Of a DNA stretch of 25,444 nt, positions 1 to 9,024 are shown piece after piece (position 1 is the first letter of the stretch; the number at the start of each line of letters is the position of its first letter). The notes beneath the pieces are model-generated. The model had not been told where the DNA came from and made no database searches. It was given only the letters and a program-made list of their open reading frames with translations. Position numbers and translations under genes: made by a program. Source of the stretch: Saprospiraceae bacterium (GTDB taxonomy: Bacteria; Bacteroidota; Bacteroidia; Chitinophagales; Saprospiraceae); contig JADZFP010000563.1 in the NCBI GenBank assembly GCA_020849825.1, forward strand, positions 1-25,444, read 5' to 3'.

Positions 1-3000
1 AACCTTCCAAAATCATGTCCGGGTTGATCTCCGCTTCGCAGTTCTCATCCACCGACACGATCACCAGGTCGTTACAGACCAGCGACGAGGGCGTGGCTAC
101 CACGTTCACGTAGGTTTTGACCGATTGGACGCAGCCCGGATCGTTGTTGCCGGCTGCCTTGGGCTCGCCGCCGTCCACCGTGTACACAATCTCGTATTGA
201 CCAACGCCCTGGCTGGGATCGAAGGTCGTCGTTTGTACCCCGTTGACCGTGAACACCGCCGACACGATGTTCGCATCGCCCGGCGTGCCCGTCAGATCGA
301 CCGGGTCGGAGAACAGGCAGAAGGGGCCAGAAAGATCGGAGGTGATTGAAGGGTTGGGATAAGCGCACTGGTTGCCGATGGTGAGGCTTTGGCCAAGGTT
401 GTTTTGCACCGTAACCGAGTAGCCGATGGCATCGACATGGATGCCTTCCAGGTAGTAATCGCCGCTATTGGCAGGGATTTGTTGCAAAATAGTGCCAATG
501 GCAATCGGCGTGGGGGCGCCGGGCGGCTGCACGCTGGCGGTTGAGAACAAACCGGAAACAGCCGTTACCGTCCAGGTTTGGCCAGCCAGGGATTCCACCT
601 TAATGCGTTCGCCAAACTGACCATTCGTCAGGGTTGTCGCATTATTTTTACAAACACAAGGATCAACGATCAGGATAACCGGCGTACAACGAACAAACGG
701 ATTGATCGTCACCAGCGCTGTACAACTGGATGCGTTATTGCATGGATCGGTTGCGGTCAGTGTCACCGGCTGCGTTGTTCCCTGTTGGGCGCAGGTGAAG
801 TTGAACGGACCAGCCGGCGTCACCGTAATGGTATTGGCCGCGGCACAGTTATCGCTGAGCGACTGAATCAGTTGCGCTTGCGTCACGCTTGCATTACCGA
901 AAATATCGAGGTTGACGGTGATATTTTGGCAAACAATAGTGGGGGCGACATTGTCGACTACCGAAATGGTTTGGGTATGCTGCACCATGTTTCCGCAAGC
1001 GTCGCTTGCTTTCCAGGTGCGGGTGATCGTTTTGTTTTGCGGGCAGTTGCCGGGCGCCATGGTTTCGGTAAAGGTGACCGGAATACCGTTTTGAATCGGC
1101 GTAAAAGTTTGGCCCTGATTGATTGAGCCTGGTGTGGCAGCAGCGGGCGCATTCCAGGTAAAGGCGCTGTACTGGTTGCCATTGCCCGTAAGGCGCAGAG
1201 ATAAACCGGCCGGGTCGGTACCAGGTTCGGCAACCCCGATGTCGGTTGAAACCTGACCATTGGCCGGACCTCCGACGGCCGTCATAACGCCTTCGTAGCT
1301 GAGGAACTGGAGTACCATGCCGCCTTTCACCAAAGCGATACCATCAGAAGGTCCGTTCTGGATGCCGTCTTGCGGATAGCCGAAAGAAATTGCGCCGTGG
1401 CCATTACTTTCGTTATCGATCAGGCCAGAGAGCACTAAAGTATTATAGGTGCCGCCCATATTGCCGGTGCTGCCGTTGTAAAGAACCAGGCTGTACTGCG
1501 ACAGATCGGTTCCGGCCTGTCCGGCGATTTCAATAAACTCGCCCTGATCGGCGCCGGTATTGTCGTAGTGGATTTCATTGATCCAAACCTGTGGCATGGC
1601 CTGGCTGCAAGCATCGATGGCGACCAGTGTGGGCGCCGGTGGCACCGGGGCATTGCAGGCGATCGTGGTGTTTTGCGGAAGCGGCGGTGCGAAGACCGGC
1701 GCGACGTTGTCAACTACGTTGATGGTTTGGGTATAAACACTGGGGTTGCCGCAGGCATCGGTAGCCGTGTAGGTGCGTTTGATGATCAAAGAACCCGTGC
1801 AGGAACCCATCATGGTGCTTTCTTCCATGGTTGCCGTAATCACGCCCATTTGAGGCTGAACGGTCTGGTTGGTGTTGAGCGTACCGGGAGAGTCGTCGAG
1901 TGGGCCCACCCAGGTGAAATCTGCATATTCGTCGCCGCTTCCGGTCAACTGGATCGACAAGCCGGCGGCTTCCGTACCCAATTCAAACACAGGGATATTC
2001 TGCGAAGTTATACCAGCAGCGGGGCCATCAGTAGCCAGGAATGATCCCTCATAGCTGAGGAACTGAATCACCGTATTGGGCAGGCGGATCAGCGCAACGC
2101 CATCGGGCGTGCCATTTTGAATACCGTTAGACGGGTAGAACAACGCCACAGCGCCGGTGCCGTTTCCTTCGTCGTCGATCGTTCCGACAAGGTTGTCGGT
2201 GTCGTATGCATTGCCACCGTTGCCGTTGTAGAGGACAATAGCGTATTGGGTCAGGTCGAGACCGGCCGTGCCGGCTACTTCGACAAATTCGCCAACATCT
2301 GATCCGGTATTGTCGTAGTGGATTTCGTTGATCCAGATTACCGGAGCCACATTGCCGGGATCGCAATCGTCCGTAGCGGTCACGATAGCCGGCGTCGGAA
2401 TCGGAGCGCCGCAGGCAATCGTTTGATCCTGCGGAAGCGGCTGATTAAATACCGGGGCGGTATTGTCGGTAATCGTAATGGATTGCGTGTAAGGCAGGCC
2501 CGAGATATTGCAGGCGTCGACCGGCGTCCAGGTGCGGTAGAGGGTTTTCTCCTGCGGGCAACCGGCCGGTTCCATGGTTTGGGCGTAAGTGACCGAGGCC
2601 GAGCCGCAATTGTCGGTGGCTGTCAGGGTCGGCGGCGTCGGCAGCGGATCGCCGCAATCGAGCGAAATACCGCCCGGGAACGGCCCGTTCAGGGTCGGCG
2701 GGGTTTGGTCGGGCTGATAGGTATAATTGAGTACACAGATAAAAGAAGTTTCATCTGTGTCGTATTGACCGTTGTTGTCCGCATCGTCATAAATAAAATA
2801 GGTGCGGGCAACCGAGGTAGTAGTGCAATTATTGATCGGCGCCGTCGCGGAGGTCACGACCACCGTACCGCAGGGCTCGCCGCCAATATCTCCGCCCAGG
2901 GCTTCGAATTCAGCCACAGTGGTAGCCGGTGCAGGCAGCGGATTGTTGCAGTCGTAAGTACCCGAAGGTTGGGGCGGACAAGTAACGTCCAGGAAGCAAG

Positions 3001-4453
3001 GGGGCGATGAACAAGAACCAGGATCTTCAACCAAAACTGAAATTGTACAATCCGGGTCGTCGGCATCGGCAATAAACACCGTTACATCGCCGGCGCCGGC
3101 AGAACCGGCCTGAAGGCGGAAAGAACTCGCAGTGTTATACGGGACGTTATTCGGCGCAGAAGAGCCGTTGAGCAGTACCGTGCCGACACTCACCGACACA
3201 TTGTAGCCGTTGGTTCCCAGATTAGTGCCTTGCGGGTTAAGTTGAAACCAAATATAATCATCGGAAGAGTTGCCTTCGGTTTCGTTGTTGTCTTCACAAT
3301 GCACATCGGCCAGGCCGGCATCGGTCAGGTCGCAAACAGGATCAGGTTCGGAGCAGGAACCCGGATCAACCACCAGCACACTGGTCATGCAATTTCCGCT
3401 GACGTCTGTTACCGTCACGGTAACATTGCCACCGCCGGCAGAACCGGCTTGCAAACGGAAAGAACTGGTAATACCATAAGGAACATCGTTGGGAGCCGTA
3501 TTACCATTGAGAAGGACAGTACCACTGCTTACCGTCACGTTGTAGCCGGTGCCCAAATTGGTGCCGGACGGATTAAGTTGAAACCAGATATAATCGTCGT
3601 TGGGGTTATTCGGAGTTTCGTTGTTGTCTTCGCAATGGACGTTGCTGAGGCCAGCACTGTTTATGGAGCAGGCAAAGGTAGCCGCCACGTTAATATCATC
3701 CAGTCCAAACTCATCGCGCGAACCTGACCCACCAGCATCCGCTCCGTTCCATCTGATATAATAGAAACTACCCGGAGCAATCGAAAGGCCCGTGATAGTA
3801 GTGCTGCGCGAGGGCGCCGAACCCACCAATACCCAGCCCAGGGCATCGGCAACCTGAATAGAAGTATAGTCGAGTGCCGGCACCGCGGTATAAGTCACAT
3901 TGTCAGCAGAGTGCGAAAAATTAAACGAGTTGGCACGACCCTGGTCGTTGCGGACGTAAATGTTGTAGGACACGGTCAACTGGGTAATATTCGTCGTACC
4001 CGTATTTTCGATCCGGAGCGTAAGCGTACCCGGCGCCCAATCGCTGCTGCCCGGCTGTATCATCAAGCAAGGATTGGCGACCGATTGCGGCGTACCGGTG
4101 AAGGCGTAAAAACCGCCAGTCGTCTGCGCTGTAGAAACGGAGCCCCGCGCGTAGTCTCCGGCCGTATTGGTACCGCCGAAAGCCAAAGCGCCATCGCTCC
4201 AGCCGGTCACCGCCCAGGCATTGGAGTTAAGACGGCCGGCGATCACCGGATCGGGAGAAAAACCCACACCAGAAAATGCCGTACTGGGATTGGTGCCCAC
4301 GGAAACGGCCATACTGTTGCTGAAATCAATCGTGGAAGAACTACTGCCGTTCGACAGCTTGACCTGCGCAGAAACCGTTCCGACGCTGAAAATCAGCACA
4401 CCGGCAACGAAGCAGGAAATCAAGAAATAAAATCGGGTAAATGAACCTTTCAT
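1..4453 (-). CDS. Giant secreted modular surface protein (HYR-like repeats with lamin-tail domains), 3' end outside window
   Basis: Read on the minus strand, an ATG at 4453 opens a frame with no stop to the left edge (1484 codons seen). Residues 1-29 form a signal peptide ending VSA before Gln30. Residues about 30-255 are a beta-rich N-terminal domain. Two tandem repeats of about 106 residues follow (about 262-368 and 373-483), each with HCEDNNET, DDYIWFQLNP and SSFRLQAGSAG. From about 580 come Cys-containing HYR-like repeats with the signature DN.AP. Two of these are interrupted by a lamin-tail-like domain of about 155 residues starting INEIHYDNTG (about 704-862 and 953-1113). The part beyond residue 1115 is again Cys-rich beta repeat. 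In this phylum such proteins usually carry a C-terminal type IX secretion signal; that end is outside the window, so the export route is inference. Substrate and role are unknown; adhesion or matrix function is possible. Confidence 0.9.
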   Translation of the reverse strand, partial: MKGSFTRFYFLISCFVAGVLIFSVGTVSAQVKLSNGSSSSTIDFSNSMAVSVGTNPSTAFSGVGFSPDPVIAGRLNSNAWAVTGWSDGALAFGGTNTAGDYARGSVSTAQTTGGFYAFTGTPQSVANPCLMIQPGSSDWAPGTLTLRIENTGTTNITQLTVSYNIYVRNDQGRANSFNFSHSADNVTYTAVPALDYTSIQVADALGWVLVGSAPSRSTTITGLSIAPGSFYYIRWNGADAGGSGSRDEFGLDDINVAATFACSINSAGLSNVHCEDNNETPNNPNDDYIWFQLNPSGTNLGTGYNVTVSSGTVLLNGNTAPNDVPYGITSSFRLQAGSAGGGNVTVTVTDVSGNCMTSVLVVDPGSCSEPDPVCDLTDAGLADVHCEDNNETEGNSSDDYIWFQLNPQGTNLGTNGYNVSVSVGTVLLNGSSAPNNVPYNTASSFRLQAGSAGAGDVTVFIADADDPDCTISVLVEDPGSCSSPPCFLDVTCPPQPSGTYDCNNPLPAPATTVAEFEALGGDIGGEPCGTVVVTSATAPINNCTTTSVARTYFIYDDADNNGQYDTDETSFICVLNYTYQPDQTPPTLNGPFPGGISLDCGDPLPTPPTLTATDNCGSASVTYAQTMEPAGCPQEKTLYRTWTPVDACNISGLPYTQSITITDNTAPVFNQPLPQDQTIACGAPIPTPAIVTATDDCDPGNVAPVIWINEIHYDNTGSDVGEFVEVAGTAGLDLTQYAIVLYNGNGGNAYDTDNLVGTIDDEGNGTGAVALFYPSNGIQNGTPDGVALIRLPNTVIQFLSYEGSFLATDGPAAGITSQNIPVFELGTEAAGLSIQLTGSGDEYADFTWVGPLDDSPGTLNTNQTVQPQMGVITATMEESTMMGSCTGSLIIKRTYTATDACGNPSVYTQTINVVDNVAPVFAPPLPQNTTIACNAPVPPAPTLVAIDACSQAMPQVWINEIHYDNTGADQGEFIEIAGQAGTDLSQYSLVLYNGSTGNMGGTYNTLVLSGLIDNESNGHGAISFGYPQDGIQNGPSDGIALVKGGMVLQFLSYEGVMTAVGGPANGQVSTDIGVAEPGTDPAGLSLRLTGNGNQYSAFTWNAPAAATPGSINQGQTFTPIQNGIPVTFTETMAPGNCPQNKTITRTWKASDACGNMVQHTQTISVVDNVAPTIVCQNITVNLDIFGNASVTQAQLIQSLSDNCAAANTITVTPAGPFNFTCAQQGTTQPVTLTATDPCNNASSCTALVTINPFVRCTPVILIVDPCVCKNNATTLTNGQFGERIKVESLAGQTWTVTAVSGLFSTASVQPPGAPTPIAIGTILQQIPANSGDYYLEGIHVDAIGYSVTVQNNLGQSLTIGNQCAYPNPSITSDLSGPFCLFSDPVDLTGTPGDANIVSAVFTVNGVQTTTFDPSQGVGQYEIVYTVDGGEPKAAGNNDPGCVQSVKTYVNVVATPSSLVCNDLVIVSVDENCEAEINPDMILEG

Positions 4454-4963
4454 AAGCTGGTATTAAAAAGTACAAACGCAGCGGCGTATGCCAGCCGCGA
4501 GTTAAATTAATCAAACACAAAAAATAAATCACTCCGGATGGGAGCGGACTATTTTGGTGTACCGGCAAACCTTTTTGTATGAAATACCCGTCAAGAGGAG
4601 AGAGAAGGGAGACGGGATCAAAAGGAGGAGGAAAGCAGCAACTGCCAAACTAGTCATGAGATTACAAAAACAGGATTAAAAACAACAGGACAAAAGTAGG
4701 CCGCTTCGCCCAAAAAACCGCCTCGGCCGTCCAACTTTTCGATAAAACTTAATCTTGGAAAAATACCCGCATGCGCCAGGCAGCGTTCGGACGTTTTATG
4801 ACACCTTTTTCCCGAATAATCAGCAGTATTGCGCTACCTTTTCCCCCTGAATTTTAATCCGGCTTTTTCCCTGAAAATCAAGGTCAATGCAAAATTTTCA
4901 GCCGAAGAAGGAAACTTTATTTCTTTCAAACGTTTTAAAACGGCAACACTAACGCAGTACATC
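4454..4963. other. Divergent intergenic region between the giant surface protein and the sigma factor
   Basis: About 510 bases without a convincing gene. It must carry the start signals of two divergent genes. A purine-rich stretch lies at about 4593-4635. An in-frame upstream extension of the sigma factor to 4829 exists, but its translation (Phe/Lys-rich, unlike any sigma region 1) does not resemble the family and the conserved start is at 4964. Confidence 0.6.
4691..4698 (-). promoter_or_regulatory. Possible -7 element for the giant surface protein gene
   Basis: On the minus strand the bases read TACTTTTG, matching the Bacteroidota -7 consensus TAnnTTTG. No TTTG lies 19 bases upstream, and the leader to the ATG at 4453 would be about 230 nt, so this is only a candidate. 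Confidence 0.25.
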
Positions 4964-5827
4964 ATGCGTCAACTCAAAATTACCCATAAAATTACCTCCC
5001 GCGAGAGCCTCGCGCTGGAAAAATATCTCAACGATATCGGCAAAATCCAGCTACTTACCCCTGACGAGGAGGCTGTACTGGCACGCCGTATCCGCGAAGG
5101 CGATCAGGATGCGCTCGAACGCATGACCGAGGCCAACCTCCGCTTTGTCGTGTCCGTCGCCAAACAATACCAAAACCAGGGCCTCAGCCTCTCCGACCTC
5201 ATCAACGAGGGTAACGTGGGCCTCATCAAGGCAGCCAAACGTTTCGACGAAACCAAGGGCTTCAAATTCATCTCTTATGCCGTCTGGTGGATTCGCCAGA
5301 GCATCCTGCAGGCCATCGTCGAAAACAGCCGGATCGTACGTATGCCGCTCAATAAAGTCGGCTCCTACAACAAGGTCAATGAAGCGTATATCCACTTCGT
5401 TCAGCTCGCCGAACGCGACCCTACCGACGAAGAACTCGCCGATTTGCTCGATATGTCGCCCCGCGAAGTGCAAACCATGATGCTCAGCACCGTGCGGCAC
5501 GTATCGCTCGACGCACCTATTGCCAATTCGGAAGACAGCGACGCCACCATGCTCGACCTGTATTCTTCCGACGACGCACCCGAACCCGACCTCAATCTTA
5601 TGGCCGAATCGCTGCGGGAAGAAGTCGCCCACGGACTGGCCATGCTTTCCCCCCGCGAAATGGAGGTCATCGCTTCGTACTACGGCCTCAAAGGCTACCA
5701 GGCGCTTACCCTCGAAGAAATCGCCGAACTCTACGGCCTCACCCGCGAACGGGTGCGCCAAATCAAGGAACGCGCCATACGCCGTCTGCGCAAATCCAGC
5801 AAGGCGCTGAAATCTTACCTGGGTTAA
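4964..5827 (+). CDS. rpoD: Primary (housekeeping) RNA polymerase sigma factor, sigma-70 family
   Basis: This is the 287-residue primary sigma factor typical of Bacteroidota, which recognises the TTTG / TAnnTTTG promoter type. Region 1.2 spans about residues 12-45. Region 2 includes DLINEGNVGLIKAAKRFD (78-95) followed by FKFISYAVWWIRQSI (100-114), the core-binding and -10 melting segment. Region 3 follows. Region 4 ends in a helix-turn-helix (LTLEEIAELYGLTRERVRQI, about 248-267) and a basic tail. The start at 4964 (MRQLKIT) is chosen because the family begins exactly there; the open frame extends upstream to 4829 but adds nothing conserved. There is no long acidic region 1.1, as is usual in this phylum. 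It lies 73 bases before coaX in the same direction. Confidence 0.97.
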   Translation: MRQLKITHKITSRESLALEKYLNDIGKIQLLTPDEEAVLARRIREGDQDALERMTEANLRFVVSVAKQYQNQGLSLSDLINEGNVGLIKAAKRFDETKGFKFISYAVWWIRQSILQAIVENSRIVRMPLNKVGSYNKVNEAYIHFVQLAERDPTDEELADLLDMSPREVQTMMLSTVRHVSLDAPIANSEDSDATMLDLYSSDDAPEPDLNLMAESLREEVAHGLAMLSPREMEVIASYYGLKGYQALTLEEIAELYGLTRERVRQIKERAIRRLRKSSKALKSYLG

Positions 5828-5900
5828 TTCCTGCTGTCTCCGGAGCGCAGCGCAGAATTTTCTGCTAAAAAAGCGGAACTTCGCGCCCGCTCCGGAACAC

Positions 5901-6629
5901 ATGCACCTCGTTATCGACATCGGCAATACCCGAACCAAGATCGGCCTCTTCGACGGCCCGCGCCTGGCCCGTAAAACGGTCGGGCAACACTGGTCGGCCG
6001 AAACCCTGCGCCACTGGACCCATAACGCCGCAATCGACGGCGCTATCTTTTCATCCGTTGCCGACGACGACCAAGGCCTGCGCCAGGATTTATCCGACCA
6101 TTTCCAAGCCTTCGAACTCCATCACCACACTCCCCTGCCCTTCCGCAACGCCTACCGAACGCCCGAAACCCTCGGAAAAGACCGGCTGGCAGCGGCAGCA
6201 GGCGCCCTGGCGTTATTCCCCGGCCGGCACTGCCTGGTGATCGACTGCGGCACTTGTATCAAATACGAACTGATCGACGCCAAAGCCGTATACCTCGGCG
6301 GCAATATCGCCCCCGGACTGCTGATGCGGATACAGGCCATGCACCATTTTACTGCGCGACTGCCCGAAGTACCGCTGGAAATGCCGGCCGACAACATCGG
6401 CAACAGCACAAGCACCGCCTTGCAAAACGGCGCCTTGCGCGGCGCTATCTTTGAAATTGAAGGATTTATACGACAATTTGAACAACAATTCGGCCAACTG
6501 ACCATCATACTCACTGGCGGCGATGCCGAATTTGTCCAACAATTCCTGAACCGCCCCGATGCCATCCTCGAACCCGACCTAATCCTCTACGGATTGCATA
6601 ACATACTGACGTTCAACCTGACAACATAA
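5901..6629 (+). CDS. coaX: Type III pantothenate kinase (coenzyme A biosynthesis)
   Basis: Catalyses ATP-dependent phosphorylation of pantothenate, the first committed step of coenzyme A synthesis, in the cytoplasm. The 242-residue protein shows the ASKHA-fold motifs of the CoaX family: phosphate 1 DIGNTRTK (6-13), TPETLGKDR (87-95, pantothenate side), DCGTCIKYE (115-123, phosphate 2), GGNIAPG (133-139) and TGGDA (205-209, adenosine). Length is normal. It follows the sigma factor gene and precedes an outer-membrane protein gene by 46 bases; a coaX plus outer-membrane-protein pairing is, as I recall, common in Bacteroidota. No Shine-Dalgarno sequence is visible, as usual for the phylum. Confidence 0.95.
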   Translation: MHLVIDIGNTRTKIGLFDGPRLARKTVGQHWSAETLRHWTHNAAIDGAIFSSVADDDQGLRQDLSDHFQAFELHHHTPLPFRNAYRTPETLGKDRLAAAAGALALFPGRHCLVIDCGTCIKYELIDAKAVYLGGNIAPGLLMRIQAMHHFTARLPEVPLEMPADNIGNSTSTALQNGALRGAIFEIEGFIRQFEQQFGQLTIILTGGDAEFVQQFLNRPDAILEPDLILYGLHNILTFNLTT

Positions 6630-6675
6630 CCCAATCTGCTTATTACCGGCACGCTAAAACCCGGTTTCTGACACT

Positions 6676-8004
6676 ATGCGACTTTCCTTCCTCGGCCTGC
6701 TGCTGCTTATCTCCGCCGCCCTGCTGGCCCAACCCAAACAAAACTCGCCCTACTCCCAATACGGCATCGGTGACCTGTTGCCGCAATACTTCGCCAACCA
6801 GGCCGGCTGGGGCGGCCAGACCCCGGCCAGCCACGACCCCGTTCACCTCAATCTCCTCAACCCGGCATCCTTCGCATCCCTGCGTACCACCACGCTGGAC
6901 GTAGGTATTTTTGCAAAAAACAGCAACTACCAGTCGGGCAATTCCTCACTCAGCGCCTGGACGGGCAACCTGGGCTATCTGGGCCTTGGCTTCACACTCA
7001 AAAGCCCTATCAACGAAATCCTCGACCGTAAACAGTCGCCCTGGCAATTCGGTATGGGATTTACCCTTACACCCTATTCGCTTGTCGGATATAACATCCA
7101 AACCCGCGACACCCTGCCCCAACTCGGCGAAGTAACCAACTCCTTCGAGGGCAACGGCGGTACCTACCGACTCAACTGGAGCAACGCCGTACGCTACAAA
7201 CACACCTCGGTGGGACTCAACCTGGGCTGGCAATTCGGTGAAGCCACCTACGAGTCCCGCGCCGACTTCAACGACAGCCTGCCGACGTTCAGCGACGTGT
7301 TTCGCGATGAGGTGGCCATCAAAGGGCTGGTCTGGAATCTCGGCGTGCAGCACGACTTCGTACTCCGATACGCCGACCAGGAAAAAACCCTGCCCACACG
7401 CTGGATTACCCTGGGCGCTACTGCCGAAGGCAAGCACAAACTCAACGCCTCCACGGATATCCTGCGCTTCCGAGGCCGCCCGGCAGCCAACGGCTACACC
7501 AACCTCGACACGCTCGCCTTTGAACAGGATGCCGACCGGACAATCACCCTCCCCTCTTCATTTACCCTTGGTATTCAATATGTTGGAGGAACAAAATTCA
7601 AGGCCGGTATGCAGTTCGGCCTCGAAAACTGGTCAGGATACAAAAATGAAGCCCGCCCGACAGCCCGTGAGTACCGCAACACCATCTCGCTCTCGGGCGG
7701 CATTGAATATACGCCCGATTACGCTTCCTATAACCGGTACATGAAACGCGTGCGTTACCGGGCCGGCGCTTATTATCGCCAGGACCCGCGCACCGATACC
7801 GGCGTCGACTTCGACGAGATGGGCCTGACGCTCGGACTGGGCTTGCCCCTGATCCTGCCCCGTCAGCAAACTTCTTTTATCAATGCCGCCGTAGAGGTGG
7901 GCAAACTGGGCGCAAAATCTCCGATCGAGGAAACATACGTGCGCCTCACCGTCGGATTTACCCTCAACGACAACACCTGGTTCTACAAACGGCGTTTTGA
8001 ATAA
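6676..8004 (+). CDS. Outer-membrane beta-barrel protein
   Basis: A 442-residue exported protein. Residues 1-18 are a classical signal peptide ending ALLA before Gln19. The mature part starts with NSPYSQYGIGDLLP, an opening seen in a family of Bacteroidota outer-membrane proteins encoded beside coaX. It continues as alternating beta-strand-like segments rich in Gly, Tyr, Trp and Asn, with conserved-looking stretches such as LNLLNPASFASL and GMGFTLTPYS. It ends with an aromatic strand close to the C-terminus (TLNDNTWFYKRRFE). It may be distantly related to FadL/OmpP1-type barrels, but I see no feature that fixes a transported substrate. The following hydrolase gene starts two bases after its stop codon, so the two are very likely co-transcribed and perhaps translationally coupled. 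Confidence 0.85.
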   Translation: MRLSFLGLLLLISAALLAQPKQNSPYSQYGIGDLLPQYFANQAGWGGQTPASHDPVHLNLLNPASFASLRTTTLDVGIFAKNSNYQSGNSSLSAWTGNLGYLGLGFTLKSPINEILDRKQSPWQFGMGFTLTPYSLVGYNIQTRDTLPQLGEVTNSFEGNGGTYRLNWSNAVRYKHTSVGLNLGWQFGEATYESRADFNDSLPTFSDVFRDEVAIKGLVWNLGVQHDFVLRYADQEKTLPTRWITLGATAEGKHKLNASTDILRFRGRPAANGYTNLDTLAFEQDADRTITLPSSFTLGIQYVGGTKFKAGMQFGLENWSGYKNEARPTAREYRNTISLSGGIEYTPDYASYNRYMKRVRYRAGAYYRQDPRTDTGVDFDEMGLTLGLGLPLILPRQQTSFINAAVEVGKLGAKSPIEETYVRLTVGFTLNDNTWFYKRRFE

Positions 8005-8006
8005 AA

Positions 8007-8870
8007 ATGTCTCAGCACCATTCGGAAGCTTTTTTACAAAAAGTCCGCCGCATCGGACGCATGATCAACACCCTCGGCCGGGTCTCCCCTGCCCTGGCCG
8101 GCCGTGCAGCATTCCGGCTTTTTTGCACCCCCCGGCGCCAGAACATGCAGATCGAAGACCGCGACTTCCTGAACCTGGCGCAGGCGGAAACCTTGTTGCT
8201 GGAAAACATAGCCATCAGCGCCTACACCTGGTCGCCGGTCGGTAAGCCCCTGAATCGCAGCGTATTACTGCTGCACGGCTGGGAATCGCACAGCGGCCGA
8301 TGGCGCAAATTCGTACCCGAACTGTTGGAGGCTGGCTATACGGTCATGGCCTTCGATGCGCCTGCACACGGGCGTTCGGGCGGAAACGTCATCAACCTGC
8401 CCTTGTTTAGCCGGGTATTGAGTGCTTTTGTGGCACAAAAGGGCGTGCCGTACGCGCTGGTCGGCCATTCACTTGGCGGGGCTGCCGTCATCATGGGTAT
8501 GGCTGCTTTTGGGGCGCCCAGGGTACAAAAAGCCGTCGTGATGGCTTCTTTTGCAGAATCCTCTCGCGTTCTGCGCGACTTTGGCGCACTGCTGGGTCTC
8601 AACGAACAGGTCCTCGGCGCCGTCGGAAATGAAATCCTGCGCCAGGGCGGCATCCCCATCGAAGCTTATTCGGTTGAAGGCAAAGCCGCTTCACTGACCG
8701 ACGTGCGCGGACTGGTCATCCACGACCGCGACGACGATGTGGCCCCCCTGGCAGAAGGCATGGCCATCGCCAAAGCCTGGAATGCCCGCCTGATTGAAAC
8801 GCAAGGCCTCGGGCACCGATTGCAGCATGAAATGATCGGAGAATTGATCAGGGAGTTTCTTGCGGGATGA
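8007..8870 (+). CDS. Alpha/beta hydrolase (serine hydrolase fold)
   Basis: A 287-residue cytoplasmic hydrolase with a complete catalytic triad in the expected order. Ser155 sits in the nucleophile elbow GHSLGG (153-158), an Asp in the HDRDDDVAP segment (Asp243 by spacing), and His270 in GLGHRL. The oxyanion-side motif LLHGWESHSGRW (89-100) and the strand MAFDAPAHGRSGG (114-126) are typical of lipase/esterase-like members. There is no signal peptide, and the first 70 residues form an N-terminal extension found in Bacteroidota homologues. The substrate cannot be read from the sequence. It is the last gene of the coaX cluster, and its TGA stop is the first triplet of the large inverted repeat downstream. 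Confidence 0.9.
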   Translation: MSQHHSEAFLQKVRRIGRMINTLGRVSPALAGRAAFRLFCTPRRQNMQIEDRDFLNLAQAETLLLENIAISAYTWSPVGKPLNRSVLLLHGWESHSGRWRKFVPELLEAGYTVMAFDAPAHGRSGGNVINLPLFSRVLSAFVAQKGVPYALVGHSLGGAAVIMGMAAFGAPRVQKAVVMASFAESSRVLRDFGALLGLNEQVLGAVGNEILRQGGIPIEAYSVEGKAASLTDVRGLVIHDRDDDVAPLAEGMAIAKAWNARLIETQGLGHRLQHEMIGELIREFLAG

Positions 8871-9024
8871 ATTTATTGGTTATTTGGTGAGTTGGTGAAC
8901 TGGTTATAAAAGGGGTATTTCTGCTCTCGACAGGGTATTCATTCGTCAAATAAAACCAAAGGTGAGAGCAGGAACGCCCCTTTTATAACCAGTTCACCAA
9001 CTCACCAATTCACCAATAAATTCA
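8868..9024. repeat. Large inverted repeat (61-bp arms, 35-nt loop) joining two convergent genes
   Basis: The arms are 8868-8928 and 8964-9024. Comparing one arm with the reverse complement of the other by eye gives 5 mismatches in 61 positions. Each outer end starts TGAATTTATTGGT, so the TGA stop of the hydrolase (8868-8870) and the TGA of the SpaB_C gene (complement of 9022-9024) are the tips of the arms. Within the arms the sequence runs in 8-bp units related to TTGGTGAA, followed by a TATAAAAGGGG stretch. It could act as a two-way terminator hairpin or be an inserted palindromic element. A run of A/T follows the GC-poor stem, but no classic U-tract is seen. Confidence 0.85.

Noticed and set aside
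5051..5938. 295-residue frame antisense to the sigma factor
   Set aside because: It lies opposite a certain gene and has no recognisable domain.
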